64,000 nucleotides of DNA from Culex pipiens pallens (lineage: Eukaryota > Arthropoda > Insecta > Diptera > Culicidae), in the NCBI RefSeq assembly GCF_016801865.2, contig NC_068938.1, positions 117,777,810-117,841,809 of the forward strand, in the 5' to 3' direction. Position 1 is the first letter of the stretch, and each line of letters begins with the position of its first letter. Positions 34,769 through 44,301 of this stretch are shown here, piece by piece. The notes beneath the pieces were generated by a model that did no database searches, was not told the DNA's origin, and was given only the letters and a program-made list of their open reading frames with translations. The translations under genes and the position numbers were made by a program.

Positions 34769-35318
34769 CTATAAATGTGGCCCCAAGCCCATTGCCCCAA
34801 ATCATTCTGGTCCGGTGAACGTCCTTACAATCTTCATAAGAACAGAATTCCTCCCAATTTAGTGCACAAACTGTGTTTTTCAATGTGTGCGTGTGTGTGT
34901 GTGAGCAATAAAATTACCACCGTGGATCCGCTTTTGTTGAAACCTCGTAAGGCACTGATTTTTTCTGAGACTATCTGTTAGCTTAAATAGTTCGCATGAA
35001 ATGTGGCAACATGGTGCAAATTTTGCCTCCTCTCCTGTTTACGTGGAACTGTCACGCGAGAATGTTGCACCACTGTTGCCACATTTCATGCGAACTATTT
35101 AAGCTAACAGATAGCCTCAGAAAAATTCAGTGCCTTACGAGGTTTCGACAAAAGCGGATCCACGGTGGTAATTTTATTGCTCACACACACACACGCACAC
35201 ATTGAAAAACACAGTTTGTGCACTAAATTGGGAGGGATTCTGTTCTTATGAAGATTGTAAGGACGTTCACCGGACCAGAATGATTTGGGGCAATGGGCTT
35301 GGGACCACATTTATAGGA
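34769..35318. mobile_element. 550-bp palindrome joining arrays 1 and 2
   Basis: Two ~270-bp arms centred near 35043 are near-perfect inverted copies. Each has GTGTGTGTGAGCAATAAAAT, a GGATCC site and GTTAGCTTAAATAGTTCGCA. Going outward, each arm continues directly into the 140-bp repeats. A diverged single copy of the same arm terminates array 4 at 39956-40255, so array plus tail behaves as one unit. Confidence 0.8.
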
Positions 35319-36057
35319 TATTGGCCACACCCGGAGTGGCCAGTGCCCTCGGGAAGGTTCTACCGGGGGGACATTAATCGAACCATACGACTTGGGGCAA
35401 TATGGGTATCAAAATTCATGGTTTTTTAAACTGGTAATGAAAATGGCCATTTTGACCGGAGTGGATACACCCGGAGTGGCAATTGCCCTGGGGAAGGTTC
35501 TACCGGGGGGACATTAATCGAACCATACGACTTGGGGCAATATGGGTATCAAAATTCATGGTTTTTGAAACTGATAATGAAAATGGCCATTTTGACTGGA
35601 TTGGCCACACCCGGAGTGGCCAGTGCCCTCGGGAAGGTTCTACCGGGGGACATTAATCGAACCATACGACTTGGGGCAATATGGGTATCAAAATTCATGG
35701 TTTTTTAAACTGGTAATGAAAATGGCCATTTTGACCGGAGTGGATACACCCGGAGTGGCAATTGCCCTGGGGAAGGTTCTACCGGGGGGGGAGATTAATC
35801 GAACCATACGACTTGGGGCAATATGGGTATCAAAATTCATGGTTTTTGAAACTTGTAATGAAAATGGCCATTTTGACCGGATTGGCCACACCCGGAGTGG
35901 TCAGTGCCCTGGGAAAGGTTCTACCAGGGGGACATTATTCGAACCATACGACTTGGGGTAATATGGGAATCCAAATTCATGGTTTTTGAAACTGGTAATG
36001 AAAATGACAATTTTGACCGGATTGGCCACACCCGGATTGGCCACACCCGTAGTGGCC
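35319..36057 (-). repeat. Array 2: inverted 140-bp repeats (about five units)
   Basis: Same monomer as array 1 but in opposite orientation, with more divergence (for example TTTTAAACTGGTAATG and GGAGTGGATACACCCGG variants). The outer end breaks at about 36057, where the orientation flips again. Confidence 0.85.
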
Positions 36058-37254
36058 AAACCATGAATTTTGATACCCATATGGCCCAAGTCGTATGGTT
36101 CGATTAATGTCCCCCCCGATAGAACATTCCCCAGGGCAATTGCCACTCCGGTTGTGGCCACTCCGGTCAAAATGGCCATTTTCATTACCAGTTTAAAAAA
36201 CCATGAATTTTGATACCCATATTGCCCCAAGTCGTATGGTTCGATTAATGTCCCCCCGGTAGAACCTTCCCGAGGGCACTGACCACTCCAGGTGTGGCCA
36301 ATCCGGTCAAAATGGCCATTTTCATTACAAGTTTCAAAAACCATGAATTTTGATACCTATTATCCGCTTACCACCAAACCGAAGTGCGCAACACTTCTGT
36401 TGCGCGAAAAAATCTGTTGCGCCGAACAAAAATGCTGTGGTTTGTCGTTAGCGTGTACATCAGCCTGTGGCCAACAGCTTTGACAGGTGGCGCCTGTATT
36501 TTGATTTTTGTCTGCTTTCACAATATATTGCCCCAAGTCGTATGGTTCGATTAATGTCCCCCCGGTAGAACCTTCCCGAGGGCACTGGCCACTCCGGGTG
36601 TTACCAATTCGGTCAAAATGGCCATTTTCATTACTGGTTTCAAAAACCATTAATTTCGATACGGGACCATCCATAAACCACGTGGACACTTTTTTGGGAA
36701 TCTTTTAAACCCCCCCCCCCTCCCCTCGTGGACAATTGTCCATACAAAAAAAGAAATTTGTATGGATCGTGGACAATCGCCATAACCCCCCCCCCCCACC
36801 TAAAGTGTCCACGTGGTTTATGGATGGTCCCTACCCATATTGCCCCAAGTCGTATGGTTCGATTAATGTCCCCCCGGTAGAACCTTCCCGAGGGCACTGC
36901 CTACTCCGGGTGTGGCCAATCCAGTCATAATGGCCATTTTCATCACCAGTATCAAAAACCATGAATTTTGATACCCATATTGCCCCAAGTCGTATGGTTC
37001 GCTTAATTTCCCCCCGGTAGAACCTTCCCGAGGGCACTGGCCACTCCGGGTGTGGTCAATCCAGTCAAAATGGCCATTTTCATTACCAGTTTCAAAAACC
37101 ATGAATTTTGATACCTATATTGCCCCAAGTCGTATGGTTCGATTAATGTCCCCCGGTAGAACCTTCCCGAGGGCACTGGCCACTCCGGGTGTTACCAATT
37201 CGGTCAAAATGGCCATTTTCATTACTGGTTTCAAAAACCATTAATTTCGATACG
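36058..37254 (+). repeat. Array 3: diverged 140-bp repeats with insertions
   Basis: Units return to the array 1 orientation. They are interrupted at 36363-36522 by a non-repeat segment (GCGCAACACTTCTGTTGCGC hairpin) and at 36664-36831 by a G/C-run hairpin MITE. The block 36513-36664 is nearly repeated at 37115-37255. Confidence 0.8.
36664..36831. mobile_element. GGGACCATCCATAAACCACG hairpin MITE, copy 1
   Basis: TIR GGGACCATCCATAAACCACG faces its reverse complement CGTGGTTTATGGATGGTCCC. Inner arms carry C-runs and GTGGACAAT. The flanks read GATAC|GGG and CCC|TACCC. The uninterrupted monomer reads GATACCCAT, so the target duplication is TAC (3 bp). Confidence 0.75.
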
Positions 37255-37497
37255 GGACCATCCATAAACCACGTGGACACTTTTTTGGGAATCTTTTAAA
37301 CCCCCCCCCCCTCCCCTCGTGGACAATACGGGACCATCCATAAACCACGTGGACACTTTTTTGGGAATCTTTTAAACCCCCCCCTCCCCTCGTGGACAAT
37401 TGTCCATACAAAAAAAGAAATTTGTATGGATCGTGGACAATCGCCATAACCCCCCCCCCCCCACCTAAAGTGTCCACGTGGTTTATGGATGGTCCCT
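37255..37497. mobile_element. GGGACCATCCATAAACCACG hairpin MITE, copy 2 with internal duplication
   Basis: Same element in the same monomer position as copy 1. The left arm (about 72 bp) is tandemly repeated: 37255-37327, then 37328-37400. Shared private variants in the flanking repeat (GTGTTACCAATTCGG, CCATTAATTTCGATAC) show that MITE and flank were duplicated together. Confidence 0.75.
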
Positions 37498-39955
37498 ACC
37501 CATATTGCCCCAAGTCGTATGGTTCCGTAAATGTCCTCCCGGTAGAACCTTCCCGAGGGCAATGGCCACTCCGGGTGTGGCCAATCCTGCCAAAATGGCC
37601 ATTTTCATCACCAGTATCAAAAACCATGAATTTTGATACGCATATTGCCCCAAGTCGTATGGTTCCGTAAATGTCCTCCCGGTAGAACCTTCCCTCAGGG
37701 CACTGGCCACTCCGGGTGTTGCCAATTCTGCCAAAATGGCCATTTTCATCAACAGTATCAAAAACCATGAATTTTGATACCCATATTGCCCAAATTTGTA
37801 TGGTTCCGTAAATGTCCTCCCGGTAGAACCTTCCCTCAGGGCAATGGCCACTCCGGGTGTGGCCAATCCTGCCAAAATGGTCATTTTCATTATCAGTTTC
37901 AAAAACCATGAATTTTGATACCCATATTGCCCCAAGTCGTATGGTTCGATTAATGTCCTCCCGGTAGAACCTTCCCTCAGGGCAATGGCCACTCCGGGTG
38001 TGGCCAATCCTGCCAAAATGGTCATTTTCATTACCAGTATCAAAAACCATGAATTTTGATACCCATATTGCCCAAATTTGTATGGTTCCGTAAATGTCCT
38101 CCCGGTAGAACCTTCCCACAGGGCACTGGCCAATCCGGGTGTGGCCAATCCGGTCAAAATGGCCATTTTCATCACCAGTATCAAAAACCATGAATTTTGA
38201 TACGCATATTGCCCCAAGTCGTATGGTTCCGTAAATGTCCTCCCGGTAGAACCTTCCCTCAGGGCAATGGCCACTCCGGGTGTGGCCAATCCTGCCAAAA
38301 TGGTCATTTTCATTACCAGTATCAAAAACCATGAATTTTGATACCCATATTGCCCAAATTTGTATGGTTCCGTAAATGTCCTCCCGGTAGAACCTTCCCT
38401 CAGGGCAATGGCCAATTCGGGTGTGGCCAATCCGGCCAAAATGGCCATTTTCATCACCAGTATCAAAAACCATGAATTTTGATACCCATATTGCCCAAAT
38501 TTGTATGGTTCCGTAAATGTCCTCCCGGTAGAACCTTCCCACAGGGCACTGGCCACTCCATTTTCATCACCAGTATCAAAAACCATGAATTTTGATACCC
38601 ATATTGCCCCAAGTCGTATGGTTCCGTAAATGTCCTCCCGGTAGAACCTTCCCTCAGGGCAATGGCCACTCCGGGTGTGGCCAATCCTGCCAAAATGGTC
38701 ATTTTCATTACCAGTATCAAAAATCATGAATTTTGATACGCATATTGCCCCAAGTCGTATGGTTCGATTAATGTCCTCCCGGTAGAACCTTCCCACAGGG
38801 CACTGGCCACTCCGGGTGTGGCCAATCCGGTCAAAATGGCCATTTTCATCACCAGTATCAAAAATCATGAATTTTGATACCCATATTGCCCCAAGTCGTA
38901 TGGTTCGATTAATGTTCTCCCGGTAGAACCTTCCCTCAGGGCAATGGCCACTCCGGGTGTGGCCAATCCTGCCAAAATGGTCATTTTCATTACCAGTATC
39001 AAAAACCATGAATTTTGATACCCATATTGCCCAAATTTGTATGGTTCCGTAAATGTCCTCCCGGTAGAACCTTCCCTCAGGGCAATGGCCAATCCGGGTG
39101 TGGCCAATCCTGCCAAAATGGTCATTTTCATTACCAGTATCAAAAACCATGAATTTTGATACCCATATTGCCCAAATTTGTATGGTTCCGTAAATGTCCT
39201 CCCGGTAGAACCTTCCCACAGGGCACTGGCCACTCCGGGTGTGGCCAATCCGGTCAAAATGGCCATTTTCATCACCAGTATCAAAAACCATGAATTTTGA
39301 TACGCATATTGCCCCAAGTCGTATGGTTCGATTAATGTCCTCCCGGTAGAACCTTCCCTCAGGACAATGGCCACTCCGGGTGTGGCCAATCCTGCCAAAA
39401 TGGTCATTTTCATTACCAGTATCAAAAACCATGAATTTTGATACCCATATTGCCCAAATTTGTATGGTTCCGTAAATGTCCTCCCGGTAGAACCTTCCCT
39501 CAGGGCAATGGCCACTCCGGGTGTGGCCAATCCTGCCAAAATGGTCATTTTCATTACCAGTATCAAAAACCATGAATTTTGATACCCATATTGCCCAAAT
39601 TTGTATGGTTCCGTAAATGTCCTCCCGGTAGAACCTTCCCTCAGGGCAATGGCCACTCCGGGTGTGGCCAATCCTGCCAAAATGGTCATTTTCATTACCA
39701 GTATCAAAAACCATGAATTTTGATACCCATATTGCCCAAATTTGTATGGTTCCGTAAATGTCCTCCCGGTAGAACCTTCCCTCAGGGCAATGGCCACTCC
39801 GGGTGTGGCCAATCCTGCCAAAATGGTCATTTTCATTACCAGTATCAAAAACCATGAATTTTGATACCCATATTGCCCAAATTTGTATGGTTCCGTAAAT
39901 GTCCTCCCGGTAGAACCTTCCCACAGGGCACTGGCCACTCCGGGTGTGACCGATA
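37498..39955 (+). repeat. Array 4: ~17 repeats of 141 bp, open in two minus frames
   Basis: Monomers like arrays 1-3, but with GGTTCCGTAAATGTCCTCCC and TTCCCTCAGGGCAATGG, and a period of 141 bp (47 codons). As 141 is divisible by three and the unit lacks stops in two minus-strand frames, a minus frame stays open for 813 codons (37483-39924). A second frame is open over 1.0 kb at each end. One short unit near 38550 switches the frame phase. Translation gives 47-residue repeats containing IWAIWVSKFMVFDTG. I regard the ORF as a by-product of the satellite. Confidence 0.9.
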
Positions 39956-40255
39956 TCCTACCAAATTGTTCCCAATAATTTCGGTATTCCGGTGACCGTT
40001 CTGGCTACCGTCAATAACTTCTTGGACCTCCTCTCAGTTCGTGCACCACCTGCGTGTGTGTGTGTGTGAGCAATAAAATTCCCAACGTAAGGTCCGTCTT
40101 TGATGAAAGTCTGATGGACACTAAATCCTCCAGAGGCTAATTTTTAGCTTAAATAGTTTTCACGGCATCTACGCAACAGGAACAGAATGTCACGCCGAGG
40201 GCTTGCGACGGTAACGCTACATTTTCGAAAAATTTTGCATTGACACCGCAGATAG
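39956..40255 (+). repeat. Diverged array tail
   Basis: Aligns with 34769-35040: ATATCCTA, TCCGGTGACCGTTC, GTGTGTGTGAGCAATAAAAT, TTAGCTTAAATAGTT. It follows array 4 as the palindrome arm follows array 1, which supports a composite repeat plus tail unit. Confidence 0.6.
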
Positions 40256-40277
40256 AGCTTTAAGACAAAGTCCTTTG

Positions 40278-40565
40278 TCAAAAGTTAAATAAAAAAAATC
40301 ACCAAATTTTTTTTACCGTGTATTTTTTTCCAGTGTAGTCCGTATCCATACCTACAACTTTGCTGAAGACACCAAATCGATCAAAAAATTTCTTCAAAAG
40401 ATACATATTTTTGAATTTTCATACATCATTTTTGTATGGACAGCTGCCAAATTTGTATGGAAAATTATATGGACAAACTAATGATGTAAAATGGCTTCTT
40501 TGGGCATACCGAAGGCACCAAAAAAGTTTCAGCCGGATTAAAAAATACAAAAAAAAAATCGAATG
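40278..40565 (+). repeat. Dispersed ~285-bp repeat, second copy
   Basis: Inverted relative to 24735-25016, with the same landmarks (GTGTAGTCCGTATCCATACC, ATTTGTATGGAAAATTATAT, GGCTTCTTTGGGCATACC). Confidence 0.65.
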
Positions 40566-40685
40566 ACCGAAATCTCAGAGAATTGCTTACATGCGGTTAA
40601 TTAACTCGTTCGAGGAACCACAATCTAGATCGTACTAGTGTCGGCTATTAGATAGCATAAGAGGACAAGTCTAGGGCTTCGGGGC

Positions 40686-40694
40686 CCTTTTATA
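40686..40694 (-). promoter_or_regulatory. TATA-box candidate
   Basis: On the minus strand this reads TATAAAAGG, a consensus TATA box, followed by GCCCCGAAGCCC. No gene or LTR was identified downstream, so it may be a remnant of an element promoter. Confidence 0.3.
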
Positions 40695-41610
40695 TCCTCC
40701 GCTCTCCGAGGTAGTCTGTCCCAGCGGGTCCACTTCTCTCTCTCCCATAGATTCTGCTGGTCATCTTATGCGTTGCGAAACGCAAAGTTTGAATTTCCCA
40801 ATCTCGCCATACTGGAACGCCGCAACTACCTAACTCCCTACACCTAGTGGTTGTGCATGAGAGCGGCGCGTCTTTGTTAGTAATCGTAACCATTAGCTAA
40901 GAGGCCTTAATTCTAATGTTAGTTTAATACATGATTTTTTAATCGAATCATGATTTACCAACCAATTAGTGATTATTGGTAACAATGAACTGCCCTTTTA
41001 AATCTAAGATCTGTTGCTCAACTCACTCTCATGCATTGAAAATGAACCTTCATTATAGTGAAGTGGGCTGCGATTTCGGTACGCAAGCAAATCAAATTTT
41101 ATAGCGAAAAGAGATGTAATCTAGGATGTAATGTACATAGTCTATAAAAAAAAACAAAATATTTCATAGTTGGGCCGATAATGATCGAATTGGAACCCAT
41201 CGGTTACATCATCCCTTATATTCGGTACAGTTTACAGATCGGCCAATGTTCAAAAAATCATAGAAAATCAATAATTGAACTTATTGATTCGCTTTTACCT
41301 TCATTTGAAAGCTCATCTTGCGATCTTTCGAATGCTGTATCGAACAACTGCAAATTTTAACTTTTATAACAAGTTTTTAAAAAAACTTTGACCTTTGAAA
41401 TCCACAAATTTGGAAAACTTTTTTCTTATGGATGTAAACAAACATTGGTTCTCTCCATGAGTACATTTTTTTACAAAATAATGACTTCACGCACTGAAAC
41501 CAACGAATCTCAAGCTTAGTTATGTTTTATGAATGGTCTGATAACTTTCTTTTTGTGAAAATATTAGTTAAATTCAGGTGTTCCACAATTGTGGGAGGCA
41601 CAATAACATC
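40695..41610. other. Nothing recognised
   Basis: Short frames only, mostly AT-rich. The last ~50 bp (GTTCCACAATTGTGGGAGG) have a small dyad next to the LINE insertion. Confidence 0.35.
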
Positions 41611-41627
41611 CCAAAATTATGGAACAT

Positions 41628-42926
41628 CAGATCCCGTTTGACAGCTCAACGTGGTGGACACGTTTTTCCTCTGTTGTTGCTGCGCGAAAAGTGCTTGTGG
41701 ATGGAGGCTGAAGATTTCTCCGACGACGAGTTTCTTCCCGATGTCGGAACGCGGAAGCGGAAGAAGACGTCGCCGACGTCGTAAATGGCAACGAGGAACA
41801 GCTCCTCAACAACAACAAGTTCAGCCCGCTGGTGGAGAACAACAACAACAACAATAACAAAGGTAACCCAGCCGGGAAAGGAAACGTCCCACCGGTTCCA
41901 GTGGCCAAGAAACCACCTCCTCTGGTGGTAAAGAATATGAGCTTCGGCAAGCTGAGGAGTGTAATGTTGTCGTGCACAACCAAGCCAAGTTACAAGCTGA
42001 CTCCGTTTGGGATCAAATTGCTGTGTATCTCCGAGTACCGTTTCTATACCCACGAGAAACGAAGCGAGCGGCAACTCCGCGTCATCATCAGGGGACTTCC
42101 ACCGGCTTCACCTGAATTCGTCAAGAAGAAACTCAAGGAATCGCACAACCTGGATGCTGTGGAGGTGCATACCATCAAGAGAAAAGGAGAGTTCGCCTCA
42201 TCGACGGAAACCCCGTACATTGTTACGTTCCCCAAGGGGTACACCAACCTCAAGAAGCTGAGTGAAATCAAGCTCTTGCAAGCATTTCGCATCCGGTGGG
42301 AGGCCTACCGAAACAAGCGGCCGAACGTGACTCAGTGCAGGAACTGCTTGCTGCTGGGTCATGGGACCATGAACTGCCACCTCAAGGGGAGGTGCAACAA
42401 CTGTGGGGGTCCCCACAAAACGGACGAGTGCAAAGTCCAAGAAGCAAAGCCGAAGCGGCGTGCTAACTGCTCTGGAGCCCACGAAGCCACGGACCGCAGC
42501 TGCCCCAAGCGTGCGGACTTCATCCAGAGGCGCCAGCAGGCGTCGAAACCGAAACCGCCGGCAAGGAAGGCCGGCAGAAAGGCGCTGCCAGGTGCAGTTC
42601 CGGACGGAAAAACGAAGGATCGCCCTCGACCCGCAGGAAGCAGCCAAGGTGGCTCCCGAGGCGATGGAGCCATGGAGGAGGAAGCCAGGGAGGTGCTCTA
42701 CAGTTCGGCTGAGTTGTGGGGCATTTTCTCCGAGTACATCGGAAAGTTCAAGAGCTGCAAGACCCGCTTGGACCAAGTAACGCTCGTCAGTTACATGATC
42801 TCCAAGTTCGGGTTATAAGGAGTTATTTTTGTTGTTTTTATATATTTGTTTTTAAGCCGATCCTCGGTCCTAACCTGGTCGCAGTACCAAAAGGACCTAA
42901 TAAAAATAATTTCTGAATAAAAAAAA
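41628..42926 (+). mobile_element. Full-length ORF1-only LINE derivative with 10-bp TSD
   Basis: TATGGAACAT is present at 41618-41627 and 42927-42936. Between them lie a ~70-bp leader starting near GTTTGACAGCT, one ORF1-type coding region, a ~100-bp 3'UTR (CCTCGGTCCTAACCTGG, AAGGACCTAATAAAAATAAT) and a short A-rich tail. No endonuclease or RT is encoded and none has been lost from the middle, since ORF1 leads straight into the 3'UTR. It must have been moved by another LINE's machinery, comparable in logic to mammalian HAL1. Confidence 0.8.
41701..42818 (+). pseudogene. LINE ORF1 (PRE_C2HC + zinc knuckles), one frameshift
   Basis: A start at 41701 (MEAEDFSDDEFLPDVGT) is shifted one base near 41785 relative to the long frame, which is open from 41832 to 42818 (328 aa). 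That frame has an Asn run, then RVIIRGLPPASPEFV and YIVTFPKG (~83-136), matching the PRE_C2HC module of Jockey/I-type ORF1 proteins. Zinc knuckles follow: CX2CX4HX4C at 169-182 and CX2CX3HX4C at 188-200. A third, ANCSGAHEATDRSC (~211-224), has lost its first Cys. The C-terminus is basic and ends in a short helix-like segment. Such proteins bind element RNA. Apart from the early slip the frame is intact. Confidence 0.75.
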
Positions 42927-43087
42927 TATGGAACATGCAATTTGAAGGCAGTGTTTTGCTGCTCTTTTTTTTCTTCATAACTTATTCTTATTAGGTCCTT
43001 TTAGGTGCTGTGACCAGGTTAGGACCGAGGATCAATAGTACAAAAATAATAAATAATAAAATAAAAAACCGAAATTGAATAAAATGA

Positions 43088-43493
43088 TTATTTTCTCGTG
43101 CCATGTGTCAGCAAGTGTGCGACCACGTCAATCTGTTCCTCGGGTGTCTTGCACTGGCTCAAGCGAGCTCTGTATTCTCGGTAAATGGTCCACAGCTCCG
43201 ACTCGCTGTACAGTTTCCATTCACCTTGTTGCTCCTTCGGAGTTGCACCGGCGCCGGCGCTAGTATTTTCTCGACTTCTTCCTGCGGGACGAGGATGTTT
43301 ATCTTCCGTCCCGACGGACGGCACCGCTCCAGGTAGCGGAGGAAAATCCGCCGCGGTGAACGCGGCTCCTGCCGGAGTCTGTTTGTCCTCCTTCCATGCT
43401 GGCGGCTTCGGCTTGGACGCCTGCTGCCTCGACTGGATGAACTGCGCACGTTTGGGACAGCTGCGGTCCAGACCCTCGTGGGATCCAGAGCAG
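43088..43493 (-). pseudogene. 3' portion of a second LINE ORF1
   Basis: From NCSGSHEGLDRSCPKRAQF to HLLTHGTRK at 43088, the frame parallels the end of ORF1 in the neighbouring element. Both share the third zinc-knuckle remnant, SRQQASKPKPPA and the C-terminal ELWTIYREY versus ELWGIFSEY block. It is diverged enough to be a different subfamily. The PRE_C2HC part and first two knuckles are absent. Frame continuity upstream through the A-run (to 43555) is accidental. Confidence 0.65.
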
Positions 43494-43701
43494 TTTTTTT
43501 TTTTTAGTAAAACCGAATTTCGCACTTCACAGCGTTGATTGCTGGAAACATTCACTTACTCTTTTGAAGAGTTAGGCTCGGTAGCTACGTATTTTATTAT
43601 TTTTAACAATCATTACTGTAAGCACTTTGCAGGTTTGCAAATCCCAGTGAGCTAAGCTCTTTTAAGGGATTTTGTTGCCATTAATTACAACTAAATTATT
43701 A

Positions 43702-44196
43702 CTATTCTTTAACTATTCTACTATGGTTGCGTATATGGTGTGTTGGGCGACTGTTGATGGGTTGTTTGCGGTGGGTGGTGGGTGGCGGGCGGTGAGTGGT
43801 GGGCGGCTGGTGGCAGGCGGTTGTTGGTGGGCGGCTGGCGGCGGGCGGTGGGTGACAGGCGGTGGGTGGCGGAAACGAAAAAGCATAAAATTCTTTTAGT
43901 GTGAGCTTCTCGGTAGATAAAGTAACACATTGGCAGATAAAGTGGCCATTGCCGTCGTTGATCTCCTCCTTAGCCTTCCTGCGTCGAACTTTGACCACGG
44001 GACGAAATTCGCCCCCGTCCTCTCCTCCTCCTTCGGAGTCTTCCACCTCCATGCCCGTCGCCGCCTGCGTTTTGGGTTGGAACCCGTCCGGTTTCTCCCA
44101 CACACTTTTCTTCAAGGCCGCGTTCCAGTAGAACGGCCTTCCATCCTCAGCCCTATGCTCCGTCCACTCACTCTCCGCCGTCGCGGCCGCCGCCAT
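43702..44196 (-). pseudogene. WW-domain protein retrocopy (PRPF40/TCERG1-like WW)
   Basis: The ATG at 44196 in a GGCCATGGCG context starts MAAAATAESEWTEHRAEDGR. An upstream in-frame ATG at 44268 is less likely. A WW domain occupies ~9-42: two Trp 22 residues apart, an FYW aromatic core in place of the usual YYY, and a C-terminal EKP. It resembles the WW domains of splicing or elongation factors PRPF40 and TCERG1, which bind proline-rich ligands. An acidic Glu/Gly stretch and a basic VKVRRRKAKEE follow. The last ~60 codons are Pro/Thr/His-rich, encoded by a GGTGGGCGG-type minisatellite (43770-43880). Only one domain is present, so the source is either a small protein or a partial transcript. 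No introns. Confidence 0.55.
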
Positions 44197-44301
44197 GGCC
44201 GTCGGCGAAAGTTGAAAAAAAAACACCGTCAAAAACGCGCTCAAAGGACACACGTCTGCTCTGGGCAAGCTGTCAAACTGGAATGTTTTGCTGCTCTGAA
44301 T

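Larger units (their letters stand above)
42966..44283 (-). mobile_element. Chimeric retrocopy: WW-domain mRNA joined to LINE ORF1 3' end, one 14-bp TSD
   Basis: TGTTTTGCTGCTCT occurs at 42952-42965 and 44284-44297. Reading the minus strand, the unit starts CAGTTTGACAGCTTGCCC and encodes a WW-domain protein. It continues through a UTR-like AT-rich stretch with AATAAA near 43585 to a run of 12 A (43494-43505). At the A-run it changes to LINE ORF1 sequence (NCSGSHEGLDRSC onward) and ends with the same 3'UTR as the element at 41628-42926 and an A tail. A 5' template switch during reverse transcription is the simplest origin. Confidence 0.65.

Noticed and set aside
37483..39924. 813-residue repeat protein as a real gene
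   Set aside because: The frame is open because a stop-free 141-bp satellite has a period divisible by three. A second frame is also open, and near-identical arrays with 140-bp units do not keep it.
43702..43900. Pro/Thr/His-rich tail as a genuine domain
   Set aside because: Encoded by a GGTGGGCGG-type minisatellite, so likely a repeat expansion or 3'UTR read-through in the retrocopy.
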